Made by a program: the position numbers and the translations under genes. A stretch of DNA of 64,000 bases, taken from contig NC_085850.1 of assembly GCF_020906515.1 (NCBI RefSeq), forward strand, positions 434,001 to 498,000. Direction: 5' to 3'. The stretch comes from Vanrija pseudolonga (Eukaryota; Basidiomycota; Tremellomycetes; Trichosporonales; Trichosporonaceae). The notes under the pieces were generated by a model that did not search any database, was not told where the DNA came from, and was given only the letters and a program-made list of their open reading frames with translations. Positions 34,705 to 45,257 of the stretch are shown here, one piece after another (positions within the stretch are counted from its first letter, which is position 1; every line of letters starts with the position of its first letter).

Positions 34705-36739
34705 ATGTCAACGCGCCAGCTCGTCGCTGGCGTCACGCGCGCAGCGAGGCCAGTGTACGCCCACGCCCGCCCCCTCCGCCTCCTCACCCCCGCCGCGGCG
34801 CGCCCCACCGTGCCTTCCTCGTCCGGCCTCCGCTCGCTGCACACATCGCTTCGCCGACTGCAGAAGGAGCCCGACGCGCCGCAGGCCGACCTGCCTACCC
34901 AGACCACTGCTGATGTCGAGCGCAAGCTCCACGATGCGGAAGCTGCTGCCAGCTTCAATGGTGAGTGTGAGGGAAGCTGGGCTGGGGTGGGGCGCCGTGT
35001 TTGTGATGCGGACCAGCCGGAATAGCCGGTGGCGGCGAGCTCTTGAGTGATATGACCGTGATAGCGCTCGGAACGGCGATAAGCTTGCTTGCAGTGCGCA
35101 TGCCGTTGCCGTGATCTCCCCCCGTCAGGCCCAGCTGCCATCAACAGCTACACTGCCAAGGACCACGCTCATGCCCAGACCCCATGACCCGCTACGAGTT
35201 CCTCGTCAAGGAGGGTATCCTTCGGGCGGACCCGCATCAGAAGAACATGGTCAAGAAGCTCCAGCGGCTGTGGAACGACCTGAAGGATTATGATCCCGGA
35301 GAGATCCCCGAGCTGTCGACTGAGGTCGAGCCGAGTCTGGTGAGTCGCCCGCTGCGTGGAGGGATCGGCGCTGATGATCGATCTCCAGTTTGGCAAGTTC
35401 TTCACGCGCAAGACGTCGGCCCACGAGCCGACGATCCCTCTCGACCAGATCCCCAAGGGCCTGTACCTCTACGGCTCGGTCGGCACGGGCAAGACCATGC
35501 TCATGGACCTGTTCTACTCGACCCTGCCGTCCCAGTTCCAGCCGACTGGCAAGTACAAGGCGACGCGTATCCACTTCCACGCGTTCATGATCGAGGTGCA
35601 GAAGCGCCAGCACGAAGTTACAGCTCGATACGAGCGCGACGGGCAGGGCAAGCGCGACGCGCTCCCCGAGGTCGCTAGAAGTATCGCCAAGGAGGGCCGT
35701 GTGTTGTGTTTCGACGAATTCCAGGTCACGGACATTGTGACTGCCATGTTGTTGCGCGGCTTGTTTGAGCGCCTGCTCGACTATGGCGTCGTGTGCTTCA
35801 TCACCTCCAAGTGGGTTCACGCTTCTTTTCAGATGCTGACCCGCCAGTCGACACCCAGACGAGCTGTACATCAACGGCATCCAGCGCGAGTCGTTCATCC
35901 CAGCCATCGAGCTCATCAAGGAGCGCTTCGAGGTCGTCGACCTGAACTCGGGCACTGGTGGGTTCAGCTACCCGAAACGTTGCTGTTAGCCAACCCCTGC
36001 AGACTACCGCAAGCTCCCCCGTACCATCACGCACGTCTACTACTCGCCCTTGAACGAGGAGACGCACAACGAGATGGACAAGCTCTTCCACGCGCTCACC
36101 CAGGCCGACTCTGACCCTGAGATCAAGGTTGGCCGCAAGCTGAGCCTCTGGGGTCGTGAGCTCCGGGTCCCCGAGAGCTCGGGTCACGTCGCGCGGTTTA
36201 CCTTTGACGACTTGTGCAACAAGCCTTTGTCCGCAGCCGACTACCTCACGATCACGGGCAAGTTCTCGACGGTCTTCGTCGAGGACATGCCCAAGTTGAC
36301 GCTGAATGAGCGTGACCAGGTGGGTTGTGCGGGTGTGCGGCATGATGGCTGGCTGACATGGAGACCAGGCGCGTCGGTTCATTACTTTCATCGATGGTGG
36401 GTACGCGTCTGTTCACTTTGCTAACCCACTCAGCGTGCTACGAGAACAAGGTTAGCTGCCCTGTCGCACGCCTGAGCTAACACCGCCCAGACCAAACTGT
36501 TCATCTCGTCAGCAAAGCCCATCTACACCATCTTCAGCGACGAGGGCGGATCGACCGTCGACGCCGAGCAGATGAAGCACGTCATGGAGGAGCTGGGCAT
36601 CAACCCCGACATCATGACCTCGTCGTCGCTCTTCTCCAGTGACGAGGAGCTGTTCGCGTTCGCGCGCTGTGTCAGCCGACTGACGCAGATGAGCACGAAA
36701 GAGTGGGCCGACGAGAGTGCGCGCGCGCACCCTATGTAA
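34705..36739 (+). CDS. AFG1: AFG1/LACE1-type mitochondrial AAA ATPase
   Basis: Proposed exons 34705-34960, 35161-35339, 35389-35810, 35848-35957, 36003-36319, 36369-36396, 36434-36450 and 36491-36739 give 525 residues. AFG1/LACE1 is a conserved mitochondrial ATPase linked to quality control of respiratory chain subunits. The N-terminus is Arg/Ala-rich with no acids for about 50 residues, as in a mitochondrial presequence. [19 protein letters not shown] is the usual opening of the mature protein. Walker A is GSVGTGKT, Walker B is [11 protein letters not shown], followed by FITSNRHPDELY and FITFIDACYENK, all AFG1 signatures. Exon 2 is the weak point: an obvious acceptor at 35128 leads to a stop, whereas the acceptor at 35160 restores the frame. 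Exon 7 is only 17 nt. The rest of the model is firm. Confidence 0.88.
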
Positions 36740-37098
36740 GCAGCCAGCTGCCCCATCTAGCCGTCGGCGCAGAGCCCCAGCTCGGCGCAGATACCCTGCA
36801 TATTAGACCCCATCATTGGAGTGCGCGGCGGCGGCCTCTAGACTAGACGAGGCCGTCTGTTGTCTCTCACCCCCCTGCTCCGCCCCTCCCGCCGTCTTGT
36901 TCTGAAAGCATAATGCATGGTTTGTTTGACATTGCTAGCGGTGGTGCCCGGATGAGGACGGACAACAGTGACGAGAACGGGATCGTGGAGAATGTGTGCG
37001 TAATGCTACAGCGCTGGCAGGGCCGCGCGTGATAAATGCAAGTTTAGGGAGCTGCAAGATTAGGTCGATGATGGGTCCAAGATGGGGCTGTGGGCAAC
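36740..37098. other. Convergent 3' intergenic region
   Basis: This lies between the stop codons of AFG1 (+) and the carrier (-). It holds the two 3' UTRs; nothing else was seen. Confidence 0.45.
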
Positions 37099-38819
37099 TC
37101 ATGCCAGCTTGACGAGCCGCTCGACGGGCTTGGTGTCGATCCAGGCGCTGGTCCAGTCGACGAGGGTCCACAGGAGGCCGTGGGTCAGCATCGAGCGAAT
37201 CATGGACACGCCAAGGCTGCGTTGTCAGTGGTGACCTCACTCTCGCCGAGCAGGACCCACCCTCTGTACAATCTCGCAATGCCAGTGAGGAGCGGCTTTG
37301 GCCGCCCCTCGGTACCGCGGACGAGGCGGAGGAACTGGACGAGCGGCGTTCGCGGCTTCAAGCCACTAAGCGCCCGCTGCTGGGCCTTGGTCTTCATCGC
37401 GTCCACGGGGTAGATGATAGCCCAGGAGGTCACGCCCGCGAGCGAACCGCAGAGGAACGGCACGAGCTGTTTCGGCAGCCACCCCTTTGCCCAGTCTGGC
37501 AGGTCGCCCTGCCCTCCGCTCAATCGGTCCTCTGCCGCCGACATCGACGCGGGGTCGGACACGCGTCGGCCGAGCCAGAACCGCATGACGTCGTACTCTG
37601 CGAAGTAGAGCGCCGTGCCCAGCGTATCGCGCACAAAGTGCAGCCGGAACCCGGTCCACAGTCCGAGCGGGCCCATCTTGTTGACGATCATGCGCACGGC
37701 CTGTATTGTTGTGGGTGGGACGAAGGGTGTTCGTGGCTGTGGCAACCTGGCGTCCACCGGCCTCCCGGCGCCAGCGCCAGACGGGACGGGCCGCAAGCCG
37801 GCCGCGGCGTCGGCCGTTGGGCTGAATGCGCCGGGGTGGCTATCGCGGTAGATCTGGTACTCGAGCTGTCGTCGCACCTGGCGGGTTAGTCGGGCTCGTC
37901 CTTCAACCCACCTTGACGAGCTCGAATGGTGCACTGCCGATACACACCACGGCGCCTGACGCCGCGCCGGCGAGGAAGCTAGTCGCGCCGACATCCAGTG
38001 CCGTGTCCTTGTTCAGGAAGCCGAGGTGCAGGTCTAGCCAGGGGCGCTTGGGCTCCGGGTCGCCCGGCCGTGAATTAATGATACGTTTTGTCGACGTGTA
38101 GATTGTGAACGAGATGGTGCGGACGATCGAGATGGTGATGAGGGGAAGCCTGGGGTCAGTACTGCGCGAAGCAAGCTCGCAACATACGGGAAGCCGCGCC
38201 ATAATCTGGAGTAGTAGTGTCAGCCGTAATCTCGCCTTCCTGCGGCGGCGGCGGCCACAATGATCGCGCTCGGACCCCGACCGGCTCAGCTGATCCGGGG
38301 TGACTACGCCCGCCCCCCACGAAGGACGAGGGATCGGCTCAGCGTCGTGTGACGCTGGCTGGCTCTGGCTCCATCCCCGCAGCCGTCGCCACTGGCACCG
38401 CGCCCGCCTTGAACGCCAACTCACCCTCCTATTCCCTCCTCCCTGATGACCTCGGCGGCCATCCGGGGGATGGTGAGGTTCTCGCGCGAGCTCTGCAGGC
38501 GCGACTTGAGCGAGTCGAGCTGGGCATGGCGTGTCAGCTGCTTGACTCCGTAGGGTCTGTAGCAGACTCACGGGGAAGCCGCAGAAGGTCGAGACGAGGG
38601 ATGCCGTGGTGGCCGACACAACCTGGGATCAGCTACGAGGCTCCGCTATCCAACGCACAATCTTGTTGCCTGCGTGCGTTAGCTGCGATAACGACAACAA
38701 CGGCGACCCTCGGCACACTCACGAGCCAGCCACGCGTCCGCACCCTGTGCCCGCCGCGTCCAAGGCCCGTCGTCCCTGCTATCAGCGTCAAGCCGGCCAT
38801 GCCGAACCCACCCCGTCAT
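37099..38819 (-). CDS. Mitochondrial carrier family (SLC25) transporter
   Basis: Proposed exons 38819-38723, 38669-38659, 38622-38572, 38519-38425, 38205-38188, 38149-37912, 37877-37261 and 37216-37099 give 414 residues. All three carrier signature repeats are present: FPLDSLKSRLQ (junction of exons 3 and 4), APFELVKV and YPVDAMKTKAQQ. Other carrier features are REEGIGGLWRGFP and GPLGLWTGFRLHFVRDTLGT. Carriers exchange metabolites across the inner mitochondrial membrane; the substrate here is unknown, and the insert between the second and third repeats plus the G.ALYFAEYDVMRFW segment recall the poorly characterised YFR045W-like fungal carriers. The N-terminal part is least certain: it needs an 11-nt exon (38669-38659), chosen because it alone restores an in-frame NKIVVSATTASL. 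The start could lie further upstream. Exon 5 is 18 nt. Confidence 0.82.
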
Positions 38820-39252
38820 CGAGCTGCTACTGCGGTTGTGTCTGTTGTTGTTGTGGTCGTTGTGGGGAGGGAGGGAAGGTGGGGGCGGTGGTGTCGATGT
38901 GGGGCCCTAGTGGCTCGTCCGCAGAGGTGCACGGTGTGTCAATGTCGTTGTTGCTAGTCGTTGAATGTAAAGAGTGGAAGATGTTGCAGTGTTGTGGGGG
39001 TGGTTATCTTGATGCTTGTTGGCGGCGTGGGGGGTGGTGGGGTGGGATGGGATTGCTGCGAGTAGTCAGTCCGACGCATTGCACTAGCCAACCACACACA
39101 GTCGGAACGGGTATTCAATCTCCGACAAGCACACGTGGTCCACATGGAAACCACGCGACAATACTCCCGATACCCGAAGATCGACCATCCGCGAGGCGAC
39201 TGATGTTGTCGTCATCGAGATGGCAGCTGCTCACAACACCGCACACAGCACC
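38820..39252. other. Divergent intergenic region
   Basis: A spacer between the carrier and the mitochondrial protein gene, with GT-rich runs around 38830-39060. An in-frame ATG at 39220 could extend the rightward gene by 11 codons. No other gene was seen. Confidence 0.4.
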
Positions 39253-40634
39253 ATGCTCGCCCTCCGACGTCTCGCAGCCCCATCCCGCGGGCCCCTCCGC
39301 GCGCTCTCCACGTCGGCGCCGAGGGCCGTTTCCCGCGCCTGGGCAAAGGACGACGACGCCGCCACACCCGACGCATTCACAGTCACCGCGGCCCCCCTCC
39401 CAGCCCCGGACGCCAGGTCGCCCATTCTCGACCCGGGGTATCCGAGCCGCAGGGAGCGACTGCGGCTCGAGAAGAGCCAGGCGCGCGAGCAGGGCGGCGA
39501 CGCGTGGAGGTCGGACCCGTTTGGTGGGTGCCCGGCGATGGAGCGCAACTGACCCAACCCAGCCGTCATGACGCTCTCCCCGAAGCGCTTGTGCGCCGTG
39601 ACCCAGGAGACTCTACCAACTGGTACGCTGTCTCCCCTGCCACCCGCTCACACCAGATTTTATGGTCAACCTCCGGCCGGTCATCACCGCGTCGAGCGGC
39701 GAGGGCACCCCGAGTGAGAGCCACGAGCTCACCCTCATCCCCGATCGCATCGAGCACCCAAAGTACAAAGCCAAGCGGCCCGGCTCTGGCGTGTGGCTCA
39801 CGCTGCACCCGGACGTCGTGAACGCAGTGTACAGCCCGAATGGTAAGTGCTGCCGCTGCATCGTGCAAGCTGACCAAAGGCTCCTTGTGGCGCGCGGTGC
39901 GTTCCCTCGACCGCGACATGCGCGTGTCGCGTCGCCTCCCGGAACAAATCAAGCACCAGCTCCAGAATCGAGTCCACCAGGAGCTCGAGCTCCTGCGCAA
40001 GAGCATCGTCGCCGTGAGCCGTGTGCCCCCTGCGAGCGGCAAGCCGAGCTCCGGGCGCCTCGTGCGCGCACTCAAGCCGGACGAGGTGGACGCCGTGCGG
40101 GCCGGCAAGGCGCCGAGCGGGCGCGGCGGCCGGCCGCTGGCAATCCTCGACTTCACCCGCGTGAACGACCACACGCCGGCGTCGGCGGCCGTCGTGGCCG
40201 AGTATGCTAGCGCGCCAGCAGAGAAGGGGCAGGCCGAGCTGGTGCGCGGCGTGTCCATGCCGCTGCTCACGAACGCAAAGGGCGAGGCCAACGTGCCGCT
40301 CTACCCCGTCAAGCTGCTGTTCGGGGAGCGCGCAGCGACGCTCGCGGCCGAGGTGCGCGCCGTGCTCGCTGCCGAAGAGGTGTACTATGCCACTTCGCGC
40401 GGGCGCGACCCGGCCAAGGCGCGCAAGAACGAGAGCGCCGAGGCTGTCGCTGCCACGGAGCAGGTTCGCCACCACCGAAAGGAGGAGGAGGCGCTGCTTG
40501 TTGCTATTCAGGCGCCGAGGATTCCCGGGTGGAAGCGCCCAGACGACATCACGGTTGACTTGGCCATCGCGCTGTGGAGGCTTGCGCTGTGGGAGGGTAA
40601 TGGGTGGAAGGTGGAGGCGAGCGAGGGGAAGTAA
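39253..40634 (+). CDS. Mitochondrially targeted protein of unknown function
   Basis: Exons 39253-39523, 39563-39622, 39657-39842 and 39880-40634 give 423 residues. I do not recognise the family. The start MLALRRLAAPSRGPLRALST is a good mitochondrial presequence (Arg-rich, no acids), and ATG 39253 has a CACCATG context. Conserved-looking segments are ILDPGYPSRRERLRLEKSQ, MTLSPKRLCAVTQETLP, FMVNLRPVI, then SLWRAVRSLDRDMRVSRRLP, a basic helical region. The C-terminus ends in TVDLAIALWRLALWEGNGWK. No transmembrane helix is obvious. Its neighbours include other mitochondrial genes, but they are on separate promoters. A role in mitochondrial translation or RNA metabolism is possible from its basic character; that is a guess. 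Confidence 0.75.
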
Positions 40635-40795
40635 TCGGGCGAGGGCGACGGGACGTGGAGTACAAAGGAGGGCTGTAGCGCAACTATATGCATGTGAATC
40701 TCTGTACTGCTACTGTGTTCTCTTCACTCGATAGTATTACTTGTGGTTGGCGCCAGTCGCCTCGGCCACGAGACTCGCCACGGCTCGCTCCGCGC

Positions 40796-41459
40796 CTAGT
40801 ACGGCGGCGCCTCCTTCTTGCGCTGGTTGCAGCTCGCCTCGGTCCACCACGCGAGGTCGTCCGCGAAGCGCGGGAACGCGCGCTCGAGGGACGCGCCGCC
40901 AGCCCCGGTGACGTTGTACTCTGCGTCGAGCGTCTGCGAGATGTTGCCGACGGCGATGGTGCTGGGGGGGAGGGGGGGTTAGCCTCGTTCCCCTGTTCCT
41001 CTCACTCTTGCCGACTCACCTCGAGACCACGACCATGCCCATCTCACTGAGCATATGGTGCCAGATCGTGCCGGCGCGCACGCCGCTGAACCGGCCGGCA
41101 GAGTACGAGACCACTGCGGCCGGGCGCCAGAACCACTCCTCCAAAAAGTGGTCGGTGAGGTTCTTGAGCCCGGGCTGAGGGCCCCAGTTGTACTCGCCCG
41201 TCACGAAGACGAACGCGTCGGCCGCCTTGATCTTGTTCGCGAGTGCCTCGAGCTTGGGCGGCGCGCTGCCAGCGGGATACTCCTTGTACATCTTGTCGAG
41301 GATGGGCAGGTCGAGTTCCTTTGCGTCGACGAGCTCGGCGGCCGCGCCGCGCGCCGCGAACGAGCTCGTGATGTAGTGCGCTAGGCGGATGCCTTGCCTG
41401 TCGGCGCGGTACGAGCCGTAGAAGACGAGGATCTTGTGGCCTGCGGACGAGATGGTCAT
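40796..41459 (-). CDS. NAD(P)H-dependent FMN reductase, flavodoxin-like
   Basis: Exons 41459-41020 and 40961-40796 give 201 residues, the usual size for NADPH-dependent FMN/quinone reductases (Lot6/YLR011W and bacterial YieF/ChrR types). The fold starts with KILVFYGSYRADRQGIRLA, the phosphate-binding loop of the flavodoxin-like fold, and continues with LDLPILDK, ADAFVFVTGEYNWGPQPGLK and WFWRPAAVVSYSAGRFSGVR, the flavin-contacting segments. Such enzymes are cytosolic and reduce FMN, quinones or azo dyes at the cost of NAD(P)H, often during oxidative stress. The C-terminal part is RAFPRFADDLAWWTEA. The stop at 40796-40798 is immediately downstream of KKEAPPY. No oddity was seen. Confidence 0.9.
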
Positions 41460-42180
41460 TGTGTGGGTGGGGGATGAGTAGTGGCCAAAGGAAAGGAGTC
41501 GAGGAGGGGGATGAGAAGGAGGACCGCCGTCGCGACGTGGAGTCCTTTTTATCATGGCAGCCTGGCTGCCTCCCGGGATCTGGAGCTGGCGATCTGTACG
41601 TCATTGTGACAGCAGGCTGCTGGCGGTGGAGGTAGCCCGGCTGGGCGTCAGGGTGTCGTGGTGGTGATGACAAAGTGGTGGGAGGTGTACACAACTTCGG
41701 GATACATGCCAAGAAGCGAGCTGATAATATGCTGATAAGATGGCAAGTGTCTTCGTAGCGCATTTCGAAATGAGTGAGCGAGCTGGGATATCAGTGACAC
41801 AAGGCATACGTTGTTGGTCGCCGTCGCTGGCCGCAGCTCGCCGCTGGCTGGGTGCCAAGACGCCGCCGCTGGTGCTGATAGTGGCCCCGTAGTGGCTCCG
41901 TCGAGGTCCCACCCCAACCCCATCACAGCCGACCTCTACCGCTCACGTTGCCTCGTCAACGTCGAGACTGCGTCCAGGTCTGCAGTAATCGACGCGTGCG
42001 CATGAACCCCAGTAGCAGTGCCATCTCTGTCATATCCGCTCGAGCCCGCCTGCCTCGCAGCTCGCACCGCGACACACACGGGCCGCCACGATCGCCAGGT
42101 CTGGCGGTCGACAGTGCCAGCAATGATGTCGGCAAGCACAATGCTCATCATCGGCTCCAGCTTCTCCACACGACACCACG
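41460..42180. other. Divergent intergenic region, about 720 bp
   Basis: This lies between divergent starts at 41459 and 42181. Short open frames occur on both strands, but none has a family signature, and none is preserved through splice sites. Confidence 0.4.
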
Positions 42181-42689
42181 ATGAGCTACTACGCCTACCC
42201 CCGCCCCGTCCCCCTCCCCGTCCCCCTCCCCCTCCCCCGCCCTGCTCTGGCGCCGCCAGCCAAACTCGCCCTCGCCCCCGCCGCCCCCTTCATCCTCGAG
42301 GTCCACTCGCAGGCGACGTTCGAGACCAAGGGGTTTGACGTGTACCCGACGACGACGGTGGCGGCGTTGAAGGTGGGCCAACAGGCAGTCGACAGATATG
42401 CAGAAGCTGACGGGGCAGAGCGCGTACGCCGGTGCTGCTGGCGCGCAGCCCGACCAGTTCATGTGAGTGGCGCGCGTTGAGACTGGTGCCGGAGGAAGGG
42501 ACGAGGGGAGGGAGCCTTCGCCAGCCAGTGAGCGAGCTGCGAGACCGCTGACGCCCGCCTTTCGCCAGCTTGACGCGCGGCAACACGCCGCTCGAGGCAC
42601 ACCGCACCCTCGCGTCGTACGGTATCGCAGGCGGCGCGCTGTACGTCGTGTGGAACTGTGAGTGCGGTGTCGGGGGCGGGCGGCGCTGA
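42181..42689 (+). CDS. Small ubiquitin-fold-like protein
   Basis: Proposed exons 42181-42372, 42404-42462 and 42569-42689 give 123 residues. After a 30-residue Pro/Leu tract the sequence reads FILEVHSQATFETKGFDVYP, TTTVAALK, KLTGQSAY, PDQFILTRGNTPLEAHRTLA and SYGIAGGALYVVW, the strand-helix-strand order and spacing of a ubiquitin-like beta-grasp domain. No diglycine C-terminus is present, so it would be a structural domain rather than a conjugated modifier. The 3' end is uncertain: reading straight on gives a stop at 42687-42689, while a donor GTGAGT directly after VVWN at 42659-42661 could splice to a further small exon near 42712. I do not recognise the exact family. Confidence 0.6.
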
Positions 42690-43886
42690 CGGGGAGACTG
42701 TGCCTGCTAGCTCGTTCGGCGCGAGTGCGCCATATGCATGCTGTTGACAAGGCAAGGGTCGAGGGGGCCGGTGTGAGAGGGGTGCGGTGAAGCGGTGTCG
42801 TTGCGATGGTTGCCGTGTCGTGACAACGTTGGCTCCATCTGGCTGACCTGGTGGATGATGACCTTGCAACAATACAGCTCAGGATGAGCGGGGTTTCAGT
42901 CGACGTGCCACTCTTGAGCTGTCGGGAGACCTGTGGCCGCCACGCTTTTTGGAGATAGAGCAGGAGAGATGGCAGGCTCCGCGCCACAGGGGCTTCACAC
43001 CTTGCTTGCCATATCAGCGTCTGGGGCACGCAGAAACGGAGATGAGCACGCGCCGAAACGGAGATGGCACGCTCGCGCCCCGCACGGTACCCTCGGCGCC
43101 CGGCGGCGACATGGCGTGTCGGTCGTCGGGGGGTGTTTGAGCGGCACCTCTCGGTGGGTGGAGCAGCACCACGCGTCAAGTATCTCCCTGCGCTGACTGA
43201 GCTCACTAGCCTACATAGCACAGTGTACCACGCGCCCCGCGACTCGCACACGTCGGCACGTCACACGCTAACGACAACAACGACTGACGGCGCCAAGGAC
43301 CATCGGACGTCAGCGACGCGCCGCGCTCCAAGCTCCGGCCAGCGTCGGCCAAAGCCTACGCCAAGATATGCAGGTGATAACCCCACAGCCCACAGTGCCT
43401 GCCTGCCTGCGGGGCCCGCGGTGCATCGTCGCCCGCACAGCGCCGACAGTGTGGAGAGGGCGAGGCGACACAAGCACGCAGGCGGGGCCAAGCATTGCAG
43501 CCAAGCAAGCATAAGCGATGCACTACACAATACACAGCGTGCGCAGTGTTGATTGACATCATGTGCCCGTAGCTCCGGTGAGCACGGACTGACGCTGGTG
43601 GGTGGCGAATTTCAGGCACGGCACCACCAACCCGCACCACGGCGGAGCATGGCAACATGCTCCGGCCGGCAATGAAATCTTAGCAACAACATGCCCCAGT
43701 GGTGCAACTGGCGCGCTGGCGACGACGTAGCATGCACAGGATGATACATATAGATAGACCTGGTGTGCTCCTCGTGCTTCAGCATTGCCCACAAGCACCA
43801 CCACCACCACACCACAACAACCAAGCCAGCTAGAGCCAAGCTCGCACCACAACACCACCACACCACCCCCAACCCACACACACACA
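42690..43886. other. Intergenic, about 1.2 kb
   Basis: No conserved protein was seen. Possible extra 3' exon of the preceding gene near 42712. C/A-rich repeats (CACCACCAC) at 43795-43870 form the leader of the next small gene. Confidence 0.4.
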
Positions 43887-44144
43887 ATGTCCCGCATCGC
43901 AGCCTGGGCCGCCCGCACCGCGACGCTCAACCGCGCCGGCGCGCTCGCGCGCGCCTCGACCCCCTCGCTTTCGAGCCTGTCCCAGTGCGCAGCCGCCGCC
44001 GCGGCCGCGAAGAACGCCAGCGTCGGCATGGACCTCCAGGACGAGGCCGGCGAGGGATACCACGCCGTGCCGGCCTTCACCTTCAAGCCGTCGTCTGCTG
44101 CGGCTGTCTCTCTGAGCGGCTCGGCGGGCTCGGTGCGCCTGTAG
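43887..44144 (+). CDS. 85-residue protein, possible mitochondrial presequence
   Basis: A single exon with no family I recognise. The first 27 residues (MSRIAAWAARTATLNRAGAL and onwards) are Arg/Ala-rich without acids, as in a mitochondrial import signal. An Ala run (AAAAAAAK) and a short conserved-looking tail DLQDEAGEGYHAVPAFTFKP follow. The ATG lies in ACACAATG after a CA-rich leader, which supports real translation. It could be a small mitochondrial accessory protein. Not a pheromone precursor, as it has no CAAX end. Confidence 0.55.
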   Translation: MSRIAAWAARTATLNRAGALARASTPSLSSLSQCAAAAAAAKNASVGMDLQDEAGEGYHAVPAFTFKPSSAAAVSLSGSAGSVRL

Positions 44145-45257
44145 TTTCCGCTTTCTTGCGACGCACTACACACCAAGACTAGACTTAAGACGACGGCCAG
44201 GCCACGACCCGCCGGCCCCACCGCCGCCACATACCAGCATCCTTCCCATACCACTCCCTTTCGGCCACTTCGTTCCTGTACCACACCGTTTGTATATACA
44301 ATAGCATGTCATGTCATGAATAAGAATTAGCAGTGCTGCGCAGGTTGTTGTTGGTCGAGGGGGCCTTTGTGGTGGCGACGACAGACCGGACGGTGGGACA
44401 GGACACGGGGTGCAGCACCACATGCCACCCAACTGAGACCACGACGACACCGCCACCAGCCACCACCGGAGCTTGCCACACACAAACTTGACCATAGCAC
44501 ATGACGCAACTGTTCGAGACACAACACACCCAATGCAGGACACCACGCCGCCGCCACATGCTGCACCATATGCACGACCAGGCCCTGCCTGCCTGACCCA
44601 CCAGGCCCTACCTACCCCCCGTACCCCCAGTGCATCCCCACCCCCCATCACGCCATCCCGTGATCCGCCAGACTCATACACCCACCCACACCCACCCGTT
44701 TGCCGCAGTATGATCCGAGACGCCGGAGCATACCACAGCGGCGGCGCCCCGTGTGGCAACCTGCGACGACCCACACTCACGACCCCACGACCCACCGGCC
44801 CTGCTTGGCGCGGTACGGCGGAGGACGCCGGCGGTACCCCTTGCGCCGTGCCAGCGCCGTGTCACCTGTCTGTCCCCGCGTGTCACAGTCAGAGTCAGGT
44901 CAGAGTGTCAGTGCGTCAGCATGTCACCTCGCTCCATTGGCACCCCCTGGCCTCCCTCCCCAACCCCTCCCACCCCTCGCCCCTCGTAGGACGCCTGCGG
45001 ACGGCTGCTGACGCAGCCGTCCTACGCCGTCGTCACAATTATGTACATCCTACACAATCATTTTATCCCCCTCCCCCCTCCCCCCCTCCCCCCTCCCACG
45101 TAGACGGCGCGCACGGTACGCCCGCCGCCCACGAATGCTTTGACACCAGACCATTGTTGTGATGCTCGCAAGACAGATGAACGGGCGATAGGAACAAAGG
45201 CTTGCTTGTTGTTGAAGAAATTGACGATAGAAACAGATGAGTGTGATGCGGTTGCGA
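44145..45257. other. Convergent intergenic region, about 1.1 kb
   Basis: This holds the 3' UTRs of the 85-residue gene and of SSD1. A C/T homopyrimidine mirror tract lies at 45063-45099. Open frames on both strands lack family features. Confidence 0.4.
45063..45099. repeat. Homopyrimidine (C4-6T) mirror tract
   Basis: The plus strand has an uninterrupted run of C blocks separated by single T residues, nearly mirror-symmetric, about 40 bp long, at the 3' end of SSD1. Such tracts can form triplex (H) DNA. Confidence 0.7.

Noticed and set aside
42148-43251. 367-codon open frame on the minus strand
   Set aside because: It overlaps the small ubiquitin-like gene and spacer, is Arg/Ser/Thr-rich, and has no family features.
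43887-44144. Mating pheromone precursor
   Set aside because: It has no C-terminal CAAX motif and its start looks like a mitochondrial presequence.
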